NCBI RefSeq assembly: GCF_005849285.1
Contig: NZ_CP040517.1
Location: 1,680,501-1,744,500 of the forward strand
Reading direction: 5' to 3'
DNA length: 64,000 nt
Source: Luteithermobacter gelatinilyticus
GTDB lineage: Bacteria; Pseudomonadota; Alphaproteobacteria; Sphingomonadales; Emcibacteraceae
Within the stretch, counting starts at the first letter, position 1. Every line of letters starts with the position of its first letter. The position numbers were made by a program, and so were the translations under genes. The notes beneath the pieces are model-generated. The model was given only the letters and a program-made list of their open reading frames with translations. It was not told the origin of the DNA and made no database searches. Below, in pieces: positions 28,647-37,176 of this stretch.

Positions 28647-29279
28647 TTACGCTTCGCCCATCAGTTCCTTGACAAAGTCCACAAGGCCCGTCTGGCGTTC
28701 CCGTTTCAGACGCTCTGCCCTGAGAATAGCGAACAGTTCCTGTTCTGCCTCTTCCAGATCATTATTAATGATCACATAATCATATTCTGCCCAGTGGCTG
28801 ATTTCCTGGTTGGCTTTACTCATGCGTTTTGCCACCACTTCGTCGGAGTCCTGAGCACGGCTTTTCAGGCGCCGTTCCAGTTCCTTCTTGTTCGGCGGCA
28901 GAATAAAGATCCGCACCAGATCGCCTTTGGTTTTCTGCGCCAATTGCTGGGTCCCCTGCCAGTCAATGTCAAACAGAATGTCCTTGCCCTGTTTCAGGGC
29001 GGCCTCTACCGGTGCGGCAGGCGTGCCGTAATAATTGTCAAATACCTTGGCATGTTCCAGGAAACCGTCCTCGGCCACCAGTCTCTCAAACTCCGCAACG
29101 CTCACAAAATGGTAATCCCGGCCATCCACTTCACCTGGACGGGGCGAGCGGGTGGTGGTGGAGATCGACATGGTGATGTCAGGATCCTTTTCCAGTAGAC
29201 GCCGGCTCAGGGTGGATTTCCCCGCCCCGGACGGTGAAGACAGAACCAGTAACAATCCCCGGCGCCGAATATTGGTCAT
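28647..29279 (-). CDS. gmk: Guanylate kinase
   Basis: Gmk phosphorylates GMP to GDP, downstream of GuaA. The 210-residue protein has Walker A SSPSGAGKSTLS near residues 14-25. The GMP-binding region is visible as TTRSPRPGEVDGRDYHFV and FLEHAKVFDNYYGT, and DIDWQGTQQL and FILPPNKKELERRL follow. It starts seven bases downstream of the yicC stop on the same strand, as in most alphaproteobacteria. Confidence 0.96.
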   Translation of the reverse strand: MTNIRRRGLLLVLSSPSGAGKSTLSRRLLEKDPDITMSISTTTRSPRPGEVDGRDYHFVSVAEFERLVAEDGFLEHAKVFDNYYGTPAAPVEAALKQGKDILFDIDWQGTQQLAQKTKGDLVRIFILPPNKKELERRLKSRAQDSDEVVAKRMSKANQEISHWAEYDYVIINNDLEEAEQELFAILRAERLKRERQTGLVDFVKELMGEA

Positions 29280-29285
29280 CTACTC

Positions 29286-30173
29286 CTACTCCACATTCTG
29301 GACCTGTTCCCGCAACTGATCAATGGCCGCTTTGAGCGCCAGACCGATTTCCGTCAGGCGGATATCCGGCGATTTACTGCATAACGTATTGGCTTCACGA
29401 TTGAATTCCTGTGTCAGAAAATCCAGCTTACGCCCCACAGGCCCATCCTGTTGTACATGTTTACGGGCGGCCTTGAGGTGTGCCTCAAGGCGATCAAGTT
29501 CCTCCTTGACGTCCGCTTTGGTGGCCAGAATGGTCACCTCCTGGGCGATCCGGTCCGCATCGAACCCTTTATTGTCCTCCAGCAGGGCATTGACCTTTTC
29601 AAGGAATTTATCCCGGATTACAGCCGGCAGGTCAGCGGCCAGACGATTGGCCGCTTTCACCTGGGCTTCGATTTCATCAAGAATTTTCGTCAACATTTCG
29701 GCCGTGGCCCGCCCTTCGCCCCGGCGACTGTCTTTCAGGGCCTCAAGAGCCTCACCCAGGCTGGCTTCAAGGGCCTGGTCCCGTTCTTTAAGATGCGCTT
29801 CGTCTTCTGTACCATCCACGATCCGCACCACATCCCGCACGGTCAGTAGGGCAGCGATGTCGGGCTGCGGCAAATGATGTTTGGCACTGGTTTCCATGAC
29901 AATATCCACAAGCTGATCAAGCGCCTGTTGATTGATCTCAACCTGAACATCTGCACTGTCGCGCTGCATTTGTAGATTGACATTCAGACTGCCACGGGCG
30001 ATATGTTTTTTCACCAGGTTGCGAACAGTCTGATCCAGAACCTCAAACCCATTGGGCAGACGACACCGGATGTCAAGACCGCGGCTGTTCACACTACGGA
30101 TTTCCCAGGTCCAGTGATAAGTTTCCCACTGCCCCTGAACGCGGGCAAATCCCGTCATGCTGGATAAAGTCAT
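29286..30173 (-). CDS. YicC/YloC family endoribonuclease
   Basis: The 295-residue protein matches the YicC family, members of which have been shown to cleave RNA; its partner in most bacteria is gmk, directly downstream here. The family signature is the N-terminal LSSMTGFARVQGQWETYHWTWEIRSVNSRGLD and the C-terminal KLDFLTQEFNREANTLCSKS. No membrane segment is present. The ATG at 30173 is followed at once by the conserved start. It is usually next to mltG in this clade; here an SDR and a small exported-protein gene separate them. Confidence 0.92.
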   Translation of the reverse strand: MTLSSMTGFARVQGQWETYHWTWEIRSVNSRGLDIRCRLPNGFEVLDQTVRNLVKKHIARGSLNVNLQMQRDSADVQVEINQQALDQLVDIVMETSAKHHLPQPDIAALLTVRDVVRIVDGTEDEAHLKERDQALEASLGEALEALKDSRRGEGRATAEMLTKILDEIEAQVKAANRLAADLPAVIRDKFLEKVNALLEDNKGFDADRIAQEVTILATKADVKEELDRLEAHLKAARKHVQQDGPVGRKLDFLTQEFNREANTLCSKSPDIRLTEIGLALKAAIDQLREQVQNVE

Positions 30174-30254
30174 TTGCGCTAGCCTGTATGTTGAGTATAT
30201 TCCGTTTCCTTGGGCACAGCTATAGCAGGAACTGTTACAGAAGGAAATCCCCAG

Positions 30255-31019
30255 ATGAAAAATCCCCGGTCCCTCCTCATCACCGGCGCCAGCAGCGGCA
30301 TTGGCGCAGCGCTTGCCCTGGAATATGCCGCCCCCGGTGTAACATTATACCTTTCTGGACGGGATAAAGGGCGTCTGGAGGCCGTCTGCCGGGCCTGCCG
30401 TGATAAGGGCGCCAGGGCCGAAGGCCGGGTTCTAGATGTCACGGATCGCAAGACCATGGCGGCCTGGATACAGGAAGCCGACGCCCAAACTCCGCTGGAT
30501 CTGGTCATTGCCAATGCGGGCATCGCCAAGTCTTATCACCGGGATGTGGATCTGGCACAACATACCGCGGATATTTTTGCCGTTAATGTAAATGGTGTGT
30601 TTCATACTGTTCACCCAGCGCTGGAATTGATGCGTCGGCGCAAGCGCGGTCAAATCGCCATAATGGCATCACTTGCCGGGTATCGAGGCATGTCTTCCGC
30701 ACCGGCTTATTCCACCAGCAAAGCGTGTGTCAAAGCTTATGGGGAAGCCTTGCGCGGGGCCTACTGGCGGGACGGCATTGAAATCAATGTGATTTGCCCG
30801 GGGTTTGTGACAAGCCGTATCACCGAACGCAACAAGTTTCCTATGCCTTTTCTGATGAGCGCAGAAAAAGCCGCCCGACTCATCCGTCGAGGGCTCGCCC
30901 GCAACAGGGCCCGCATCAGTTTTCCCTGGCAACTGGCCTTGTTTCTTGAGGCGCTGTTGCGGCTGTTACCGGAAAGCATTCTGGATCGGACTTTCCGCCG
31001 CTTGCCCGATAAAAGTTAG
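30255..31019 (+). CDS. Short-chain dehydrogenase/reductase (SDR)
   Basis: This classical SDR of 254 residues has the NAD(P)-binding motif TGASSGIG near residue 8, NAG in LVIANAGIAKS, and the catalytic Tyr and Lys in YSTSK (PAYSTSKACVKAYGEALR). The ATG at 30255 has a GAAGG site and begins the conserved MKNPRSLLITG; a start 15 codons upstream is less likely. The substrate is not identifiable by eye. It lies against the direction of its neighbours, between yicC and the small exported-protein gene. A palindromic repeat overlaps its TAG stop. Confidence 0.88.
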   Translation: MKNPRSLLITGASSGIGAALALEYAAPGVTLYLSGRDKGRLEAVCRACRDKGARAEGRVLDVTDRKTMAAWIQEADAQTPLDLVIANAGIAKSYHRDVDLAQHTADIFAVNVNGVFHTVHPALELMRRRKRGQIAIMASLAGYRGMSSAPAYSTSKACVKAYGEALRGAYWRDGIEINVICPGFVTSRITERNKFPMPFLMSAEKAARLIRRGLARNRARISFPWQLALFLEALLRLLPESILDRTFRRLPDKS

Positions 31020-31078
31020 AGTGAATCTTGATGAGAGGACCTGGAGTGAATTGAGTCAACCTATTCACAATTCACTCT
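31018..31078. repeat. Palindromic repeat, copy 2 (with extra left half)
   Basis: GAGTGAATT (31044-31052) and AATTCACTC (31069-31077) form the inverted repeat around 16 bases, in the same orientation as the copy at 28581. An additional half, AGAGTGAATC, starts at 31018, overlapping the SDR stop codon at 31017-31019. Copies 1 and 2 bracket gmk, yicC and the SDR gene. Confidence 0.65.
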
Positions 31079-31086
31079 ATGCCACC

Positions 31087-31118
31087 AAAAACTTAAGGGG
31101 CCCGTAAAGGCCCCTTAA
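31087..31118 (-). terminator. Intrinsic terminator of the small exported protein gene
   Basis: TTAAGGGGCC (31093-31102) pairs perfectly with GGCCCCTTAA (31109-31118). Read on the minus strand it is followed by GTTTTT, so it should end the transcript of the gene at 31138-31440. It may also act on the convergent SDR transcript. Confidence 0.8.
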
Positions 31119-31137
31119 ACACAAAGTAATGTAACCG

Positions 31138-31440
31138 TCAGGATTTCGGTTTATCTTCCTGATGATGTTCCTCGTCCTCCATTGCCGGGTTTTCGTGTTT
31201 CCCGGCCTCTTCCGCCTCATCTTCCAGAACCTCCCCGGTTTCTTCGCCGGCGGCAGGCGTCAGTTTCTGGGCTTCTTCAGCGGCCTTATCCATTTTTTCT
31301 TTATGGTAGACTTCCACATCATCATGCCCTTTGTCCGGGCCAGCAGCAAAAAGGGCCGCTGGGCTCAATGCCAGCCCCGCAAACGCCGTGCTGGCAAGAA
31401 GAACATGTCCAATTTTTTTCATTACCCGATAGTCTCCCAT
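31138..31440 (-). CDS. Acidic, His-rich exported protein, unknown function
   Basis: The 100-residue product has an N-terminal signal peptide (MKKIGHVLLASTAFAGLALSPAALFA, probable cleavage near A-A-G). The mature part is strongly acidic, with EEAGKHENPAMEDEEHHQED and other Glu/Asp runs plus several histidines, which suggests divalent metal binding. No family is recognised. The ATG at 31440 has an AGGAG site eight bases upstream; an internal ATG at 31422 would give a shorter signal without one. It lies between mltG and the SDR, where most relatives have mltG directly next to yicC. Confidence 0.7.
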   Translation of the reverse strand: MGDYRVMKKIGHVLLASTAFAGLALSPAALFAAGPDKGHDDVEVYHKEKMDKAAEEAQKLTPAAGEETGEVLEDEAEEAGKHENPAMEDEEHHQEDKPKS

Positions 31441-31580
31441 AATATTTCTCCTGTCTAAAGTTATGATGGAAATTCACTTCCCTAAAACGCAGGATTTACT
31501 AACAACATCTGATCTTTTTACGAAAATATGGTGTCATTAAGGCAGGGGAGACAGGAGAGATCAAATAAGGCTCAGGGCAG

Positions 31581-32567
31581 TCATTTATCAGCCTTTTTTT
31601 GCCGTTCCAGTTGTCTGAGATGACGAACATTGCGCAGATGTTCTTCATTGGTGACCGCAAAGCTGTGCCCGCCGGTCCCGTTGGCAACAAAATACAGTTC
31701 ATCCGTGGGCAAAGGATGTAGAACCGCCCGGATGGAGGCTTTGCCGGGATGGGCAATAGGGGTGGGCGGCAGGCCACGAATTAGATAGGTATTGTAAGGG
31801 GTCTCGGTCCGAAGATCCTGTTTGGAGAGCGGCCGGTCAAGACTGCCCGAAGAATCGAGACCATAAATCACCGTAGGGTCCGTCTGCAACCGCATCCCCT
31901 TGCGCAGACGGTTGATGAACACCCCGGCGATCCGGGCCCGTTCCTCTTCAAGAGCGGTTTCCTTCTCCACAATACTGGCCAGGATCAGGGCCTCTTCCGG
32001 ACTGTTTAATGGCAGATCCGGATCGCGCCGGGACCATTCGTCCAACAGGAAGTCACGTTGGCGTTTCTGCATTCGTTGGATCAAACTGTTACGGTCGTCA
32101 TTGCGTACATAAAGATAGGTTTCTGGCATCAGGCTGCCTTCCGCAGGCGGTGCAACAATCTCCCCGCTGAGATTCTCAAGGGAATTAAGATATGACACCA
32201 CCTGATGGCTGGTCCAGCCTTCCACAATGGTCAGCTTGTGCTGTATGACAGCGCCAGAAGCAAAAAGACGCATGATACCGGACATGGTTGCCCCCGTGGG
32301 GATCAGATATTCTCCGGCTTTAAGCCGTTTATCATGCCCGGCAAGCCTCACCCCAAGCCGAAAGATGTCTGCATTGCTGATCATTCCCCTGCGTTCCAGG
32401 TCCTGCGCAGTCCTTGCCACCCCCTGCCCCGGTTCCAGAACATAAACACGATCTTCCTGCATCACTGATTTTGTAGTGAATTCCCGATACCCCAGATAGG
32501 CGAACAGCGCCGCAAAGGCGACGCTGCCAAAAAGCAAGAGAAAAATATATTTTTGAAACCCCCGCAT
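31581..32567 (-). CDS. mltG: Endolytic murein transglycosylase MltG
   Basis: MltG cuts nascent glycan strands and sets their length. One N-terminal membrane helix covers about residues 7-28 (IFLLLFGSVAFAALFAYLGY). The YceG domain then has the LEPG-like start, ETYLY near residue 150 and the catalytic Glu region EKETALEEERARIAGVFINRL, followed by LQTDPTVIYG and YNTYLIRGLPPTPI. The length of 328 residues is normal. It starts six bases downstream of fabF, so the two are co-transcribed. Confidence 0.95.
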   Translation of the reverse strand: MRGFQKYIFLLLFGSVAFAALFAYLGYREFTTKSVMQEDRVYVLEPGQGVARTAQDLERRGMISNADIFRLGVRLAGHDKRLKAGEYLIPTGATMSGIMRLFASGAVIQHKLTIVEGWTSHQVVSYLNSLENLSGEIVAPPAEGSLMPETYLYVRNDDRNSLIQRMQKRQRDFLLDEWSRRDPDLPLNSPEEALILASIVEKETALEEERARIAGVFINRLRKGMRLQTDPTVIYGLDSSGSLDRPLSKQDLRTETPYNTYLIRGLPPTPIAHPGKASIRAVLHPLPTDELYFVANGTGGHSFAVTNEEHLRNVRHLRQLERQKKADK

Positions 32568-32573
32568 GGGGTA

Positions 32574-33836
32574 TCAGACCGCTTTCATGATAATGGAGGC
32601 ATTGGTGCCGCCAAAACCAAAGCTGTTGCTGAGCACGGCCCTGATTTTCTTCTGCTGGGCTTCATGCGGGACCAGGTTAATGCCCTCCACCCCTTCAGAC
32701 GGATTGTCCAGGTTAAGCGTGGGCGGCACTTCGCCTCTGTTCATGGCCAGAATGGCAAAGATCGCTTCCGTACTACCCGCCGCGCCCAAAAGATGGCCAA
32801 TAGCCGATTTGGTGGACGACATGGCAATTTTGCCCGCCGCATCCCCGAACAGACGCTTGACCGCGGCAAACTCCAGTTCATCCCCAAGCGGCGTCGAGGT
32901 GCCATGCGCGTTCACATAATCAATATCATCCGGTGTCAGGCCCGAACGTTTCAATGCCATTTCCATGGCCCGATAGCCGCCATTGCCATCCGGAGCCGGC
33001 GCCGTGACATGATAGGCATCCCCCGACAAGCCATACCCCACAATTTCGGCATAGATTTTGGCCCCGCGCGCCTTGGCATGTTCATATTCTTCCAACACCA
33101 CCATACCGGCCCCTTCGCCAATGACGAACCCGTCGCGATCCCGGTCCCAAGGACGGGAGGCCTTTTCGGGGGTGTCATTGAAATGGGTGCTCAACGCCTT
33201 GGCCTGGGCAAAACCGGCCACCCCGATCCGGCAAATGGCGGCCTCCGCCCCCCCGGCCAGCATCACATCCGCGTCATCCAGGGCAATCAGGCGGGCAGCA
33301 TCGCCCAGGGCATGGGTGCCCGTGGCACAGGCCGTCACCACCGCATGATTTGGACCTTTAAGACCGTAACGGATGGACACATTCCCGGAAATCAGGTTAA
33401 TCAGACAGCGCGGAATAAAATGCGGGCTAACCCGACGCACACCACGTTCATGCATGTTGATGGCTTCATCCTGAATGCCCGGCAGGCCTCCAATCCCGGA
33501 CCCGGCCAGCACGCCGGTGCGGCACCGTTCTTCTTCGGTTTCCGGCATCCAACCGGAATCTTTCAATGCCATGTCAGAAGCAGCAATCCCATAGAGAATG
33601 AAATCATCAATGCGACGGCGGTCCTTGGCGCTCATCCAATCATCCGGATTAAAGGTTCCGTTCGTCCCGTCGCCATACTTCACCTCACAGGCGATTCTGG
33701 ACGACAGATCAGATGCATCAAACTTGGTAATGGGTCCGGCACCGGACTCACCGGCAATAAGACGTTTCCAGGTTTCTTCAACCCCTGTGGCCAGGGGTGT
33801 GACAAGACCAAGGCCGGTGACTACCACTCGTCTCAT
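32574..33836 (-). CDS. fabF: Beta-ketoacyl-ACP synthase II
   Basis: FabF condenses malonyl-ACP with acyl-ACP in fatty acid elongation. The 420-residue thiolase-fold protein has the catalytic Cys in VVTACATGTHALGDA, the first His in NAHGTSTPLGD and the second in KSAIGHLLGAAG. It lies in the fabD-fabG-acpP-fabF-mltG cluster on the minus strand and starts 134 bases downstream of the acpP stop. FabB is excluded by the operon and by the FabF-type sequence. Confidence 0.97.
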   Translation of the reverse strand: MRRVVVTGLGLVTPLATGVEETWKRLIAGESGAGPITKFDASDLSSRIACEVKYGDGTNGTFNPDDWMSAKDRRRIDDFILYGIAASDMALKDSGWMPETEEERCRTGVLAGSGIGGLPGIQDEAINMHERGVRRVSPHFIPRCLINLISGNVSIRYGLKGPNHAVVTACATGTHALGDAARLIALDDADVMLAGGAEAAICRIGVAGFAQAKALSTHFNDTPEKASRPWDRDRDGFVIGEGAGMVVLEEYEHAKARGAKIYAEIVGYGLSGDAYHVTAPAPDGNGGYRAMEMALKRSGLTPDDIDYVNAHGTSTPLGDELEFAAVKRLFGDAAGKIAMSSTKSAIGHLLGAAGSTEAIFAILAMNRGEVPPTLNLDNPSEGVEGINLVPHEAQQKKIRAVLSNSFGFGGTNASIIMKAV

Positions 33837-33970
33837 TCTCTTAACCTCTTATTGTTTCTCTTCTCAGGATGTCATATTCCGCAAATATGACAAAGCCGCG
33901 ACAATGCTGCACCTGGCTGAGAAGGATAACAGAATTGCGCGGCATTGATAAAGGGCTGGTTTACAGCGAG

Positions 33971-34204
33971 TTACGCGTTGGCGCTGATAAAATCAATGGC
34001 GTCCTTAACGGTCAGGATTTTTTCAGCGGCATCATCGGGAATTTCGCATCCGAATTCTTCTTCAAAAGCCATAACCAGCTCAACGGTATCCAGGCTGTCA
34101 GCTCCCAGATCGTCAATGAAGCTGGCTTCATTGGTCACTTTGTCTTCTTCAACGCCGAGATGCTCGACAACAATTTTTTTAACGCGCTCAGCTACGTCAC
34201 TCAT
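33971..34204 (-). CDS. acpP: Acyl carrier protein
   Basis: AcpP carries growing acyl chains on phosphopantetheine. The 77-residue acidic protein has the attachment serine in [12 protein letters not shown] (Ser37). The ATG at 34204 (MSDVAERVK) has an AGGGAAAG site; longer in-frame extensions upstream are not coding. It is flanked by fabG upstream and fabF downstream. A 266-base gap separates it from fabG and contains a perfect palindrome, so it may have its own promoter. Confidence 0.97.
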   Translation of the reverse strand: MSDVAERVKKIVVEHLGVEEDKVTNEASFIDDLGADSLDTVELVMAFEEEFGCEIPDDAAEKILTVKDAIDFISANA

Positions 34205-34470
34205 ATTTCTTTCCCTAAGTTCTGTGGATCCTCCAGATCCGGTTATAAACAAAACTATACCTGGCGAACCAGTATTTAATACCCCAAGATCGGTGATAGA
34301 AAAAGGCATTCTTGTGACTTTTTGCCACCAAACTGAAACATTTGCAGTTTTCGCAGGCTACCTAGCACAGATTTCCCGGCTTTGCCAATATAATATTGGC
34401 TCAATAATATCTCAGCCCAAGAATATCGTCAGCCCAGACACATTAATCCTGTTCCGCCCTTGGGGCAGTT
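34205..34470. promoter_or_regulatory. fabG-acpP intergenic region with perfect palindrome
   Basis: The 17-base sequence GCCAATATAATATTGGC at 34384-34400 is a perfect inverted repeat with a one-base centre, lying 180 bases upstream of the acpP start. On the minus strand a TATAGT lies at about 34250. No gene is seen. The palindrome has the symmetry of a dimeric repressor operator, but the regulator is unknown. Confidence 0.45.
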
Positions 34471-35211
34471 TCAGATCATTGCCATGCCGCCATTAATATG
34501 TAAGGTCTGCCCGGTAATATAGGCAGCTTCTTCACTGGCCAGATACACCACGCCCGCAGCAATATCCCCTCCCGTGCCCAGACGCCCCATCGGCACACTA
34601 TTCAGAATCCGTTCCTTCTGTCCCTCGTCCAGAGCGTCGGTCATGGGGCTTTCGATAAAGCCCGGGGCAATACAGTTCACGGTAATGCCGCGACTGGCCA
34701 CTTCCTGGGCCAGAGACTTGCTCATACCGATCAGGCCAGCCTTGGAGGCCGCATAATTGGCCTGCCCCGGATTGCCGGTCACCCCTACCACGGACGTAAT
34801 ATTGATAATGCGACCAAAGCGGCGTTTCATCATGCCCCGCATCAGCGCTTGGGATAACTTGAATGCGGCTTTAAGATTCACCTGCTGTACCAGATCCCAA
34901 TCCTCGTCCTTCAGGCGCATGGCTAGATTATCCCGGGTAATACCCGCATTATTCACCAGAATATCCACGCGCCCCAGGGCTTCTTCAGCAGCTTTGGGCA
35001 AGGCCTCCACCGAAACCGGATCGCTGAGGTTTGCCGGCACGACATAGGCCCCGTCCCCCAATTCCGCCGCCAGGGCCTCAAGCGGTTCCATACGGGTTCC
35101 TGAAAGCGCCACTTTGGCGCCCTGCTGAAACAAAGCCATGGCGATGGCTTTGCCAAGACCGCCGGAGGCGCCCGTCACCAGCGCGCATTTATCCTCCAGG
35201 TTAAACATCAT
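34471..35211 (-). CDS. fabG: 3-oxoacyl-ACP reductase
   Basis: FabG reduces beta-ketoacyl-ACP with NADPH. The 246-residue SDR has the TGASGGLG cofactor motif near residue 14, NNAG in ILVNNAGITRDN, and the catalytic Ser, Tyr and Lys (ITSVVGV, YAASK). The C-terminus GQTLHINGGMAM is typical of FabG. The start has two ATGs in a row. It sits 30 bases downstream of fabD and upstream of acpP. Confidence 0.96.
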   Translation of the reverse strand: MMFNLEDKCALVTGASGGLGKAIAMALFQQGAKVALSGTRMEPLEALAAELGDGAYVVPANLSDPVSVEALPKAAEEALGRVDILVNNAGITRDNLAMRLKDEDWDLVQQVNLKAAFKLSQALMRGMMKRRFGRIINITSVVGVTGNPGQANYAASKAGLIGMSKSLAQEVASRGITVNCIAPGFIESPMTDALDEGQKERILNSVPMGRLGTGGDIAAGVVYLASEEAAYITGQTLHINGGMAMI

Positions 35212-35241
35212 CTGTCTCCCAAAAATTTCGATATATCATTT

Positions 35242-36192
35242 TCAAGACTTCAAGGACGTGGCGAAAGCCTCAATATCCGTCGGAGTCTGCAAGGATAGGC
35301 CGGTCAATGAGCGATCAATGCGCCGCACCAGACCGGTCAGAACCTTGCCGGCGCCGGCTTCCACAAAACTGTCCACGCCTAGTTCGGCCATTTTCAACAC
35401 ACTTTCCCGCCAGCGCACCCGTCCAGTGACCTGTTCCACCAGAAGGCGGCGGATCACCTCCGGGTCATTTTCCGGCGCGGCTGTCACATTGGCAATAACC
35501 GGTACCACCGGCGCCTGAATGGCCGTCTCCTTGAGCGCAGCCTCCATTTCCTCGGCCGCAGGCTGCATCAGGGCGCAATGGAACGGGGCGCTCACAGGCA
35601 ACAGAACACCTTTCATTGCCCCCTTTTCCTTGGCCAGCGGAATGGCCCGCTCGACGGCCGCTTTCGTGCCGCTGATCACCACTTGGCCGTTCGCATTATC
35701 ATTCGCTGCCGTACACACCTCGCCGTCCTGTACGGCCTCCTTCACCACAGCCTCCACATCGGCCATCTCCAGCCCGAGAATCGCCGCCATGGCACCCTCG
35801 CCCACCGGAACCGCCCGCTGCATGGCTTCCCCCCTCAGCCGCAGCAATTTCGCGGCATCAGAAAGAGTCAGCGCGCCAGCCGCCGTTAAGGCGGAATATT
35901 CACCAAGGGAATGCCCGGCCACATAGGCGGCAGCGGTGGCCAGCGGCACGTCAAAATCCTTTTCCAGAACCCTGATCACGGCAATACTGACCGCCATCAG
36001 CGCCGGCTGAGCATTATGGGTCAGGGTGAGGTCTTCCTGCGGTCCCTCAAACATTACCCGGCTCAAATGTTCACTCAAAGCGTCGTCCACTTCCTCAAAA
36101 ACCTGAGCGGCCACAGGCATGTTTTCCGCCAGTTCCCGGCCCATGCCAACGGTCTGACTGCCCTGTCCCGGAAAGGTGAATGCACGTGTCAT
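35242..36192 (-). CDS. fabD: Malonyl-CoA:ACP transacylase
   Basis: FabD loads malonate onto ACP. The 316-residue product begins MTRAFTFPGQGSQTVGMG, so the ATG at 36192 is chosen over a start nine codons upstream. The nucleophilic serine is in GHSLGEYSAL, the His in the APFHCALM region, and VEAGAGKVLTGLV is near the end. It is the first gene of the fab cluster and is divergent from rpsF. Confidence 0.96.
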   Translation of the reverse strand: MTRAFTFPGQGSQTVGMGRELAENMPVAAQVFEEVDDALSEHLSRVMFEGPQEDLTLTHNAQPALMAVSIAVIRVLEKDFDVPLATAAAYVAGHSLGEYSALTAAGALTLSDAAKLLRLRGEAMQRAVPVGEGAMAAILGLEMADVEAVVKEAVQDGEVCTAANDNANGQVVISGTKAAVERAIPLAKEKGAMKGVLLPVSAPFHCALMQPAAEEMEAALKETAIQAPVVPVIANVTAAPENDPEVIRRLLVEQVTGRVRWRESVLKMAELGVDSFVEAGAGKVLTGLVRRIDRSLTGLSLQTPTDIEAFATSLKS

Positions 36193-36533
36193 GACTATTT
36201 TGTCCCTCATAGATGTCAAATAAAGGTTGCTTATCTCATAACGCCTACCCTGAAACTGTCAAGAAGACTTGCAAAAAAGCCTTACCTTCCGCCGCAAGAC
36301 CCTTTAATATAAGGGCCCTCAGGCCCATAAAGACACTTCAGGCGCGCCGTCTTATAAAGCCCGCGTTTTTTTTGGCGAAAGGGCTTGTTTTTGGCGGTGT
36401 TTGTTGTATAGTCCGCGCCTTCTGCAGCAATTTTTTGCGGCAGAAGCGGTCCGGTTAATTGTGTAATGTGGCCATCTGATATTCGTGTCCACCCCGGGCA
36501 AGGACTTTTAACTGGTAGTTTAAAGGAAACCCG
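36193..36533 (+). promoter_or_regulatory. fabD-rpsF divergent region, rpsF promoter and leader hairpin
   Basis: A sigma70-type promoter toward rpsF has TTGTTT at 36385-36390 and TATAGT at 36407-36412 with a 16-base spacer. The predicted transcript start falls at about 36419, where a stem-loop begins: CTTCTGC (36419-36425) with GCAGAAG (36440-36446), extended by GC/GC pairs around a T-rich loop. A 5'-end hairpin may stabilise the mRNA or bind S6-S18. No gene is seen in this stretch. Confidence 0.55.
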
Positions 36534-36881
36534 ATGCCTTATTATGAATTTACATATATCGCACGGCAGGATATCCAACCCCAACAGGTTGATGCGATTA
36601 CCGAAGATCTGACAAAAGTTATTGAAAATAACGGTGGTAAAGTTACCAAATCAGAATATTGGGGTCTTCGCAATCTTGCCTATCGTATCAAGAAATACAA
36701 AAAGGGTCATTATGTTCACCTGAACATTGACGGCCCGGCTCAGGCCATTTCAGAACTGGAACGCAATTCCCGCATCCATGAAGACCTGATCCGTTACATG
36801 ACGGTCCGGGTTGAAGAACTGGAAGAAGGGGATTCCGTCATGATGCGCTCCAAGGAGCGTGGCGGCCGCGGCGAAGACTAA
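36534..36881 (+). CDS. rpsF: Ribosomal protein S6
   Basis: S6 binds 16S rRNA with S18 in the 30S platform. The 115-residue product begins MPYYEFTYIARQDIQPQQV and contains NLAYRIKKYKKGHYVHLNI, both typical. The start has AAGGAAA upstream. It leads the rpsF-rpsR-rplI operon and ends 20 bases before rpsR. Regulation by S6-S18 binding to the leader is known in other bacteria; the hairpin upstream may be such a site. Confidence 0.97.
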   Translation: MPYYEFTYIARQDIQPQQVDAITEDLTKVIENNGGKVTKSEYWGLRNLAYRIKKYKKGHYVHLNIDGPAQAISELERNSRIHEDLIRYMTVRVEELEEGDSVMMRSKERGGRGED

Positions 36882-36901
36882 CCCAGTAGAAAGGATTACC
36901 C

Positions 36902-37165
36902 ATGTCAGAGAAAAAAGATACCCCCCGCGCAGGCGGTTTCTCACGTCGCCCCTTCTTCCGGCGCCGTAAGTCATGCCCCTTCTCCGGGGAAAATGCCCAG
37001 ACCATTGACTATAAGGACGTGCGTCTGCTGTCCAAATACATTTCCGAACGTGGCAAGATCGTCCCCAGCCGGATTACCGCCGTTTCTTCCAAGAAACAGC
37101 GCGAGCTGGCCCGGGCCATCAAACGGGCACGTAACCTGGCCCTGCTGCCTTATGTGGTTCAATAA
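36902..37165 (+). CDS. rpsR: Ribosomal protein S18
   Basis: S18 pairs with S6 in the small subunit platform. The 87-residue protein has an N-terminal extension with arginines, then [21 protein letters not shown] and [33 protein letters not shown], the conserved core. An AAGGAT site precedes the ATG at 36902. It lies between rpsF and rplI. Confidence 0.97.
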   Translation: MSEKKDTPRAGGFSRRPFFRRRKSCPFSGENAQTIDYKDVRLLSKYISERGKIVPSRITAVSSKKQRELARAIKRARNLALLPYVVQ

Positions 37166-37176
37166 GGAGACAAAAC

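Noticed and set aside
32553-33890. 445-codon plus-strand frame across fabF
   Set aside because: It is antisense to fabF and shows no family; fabF motifs are complete.
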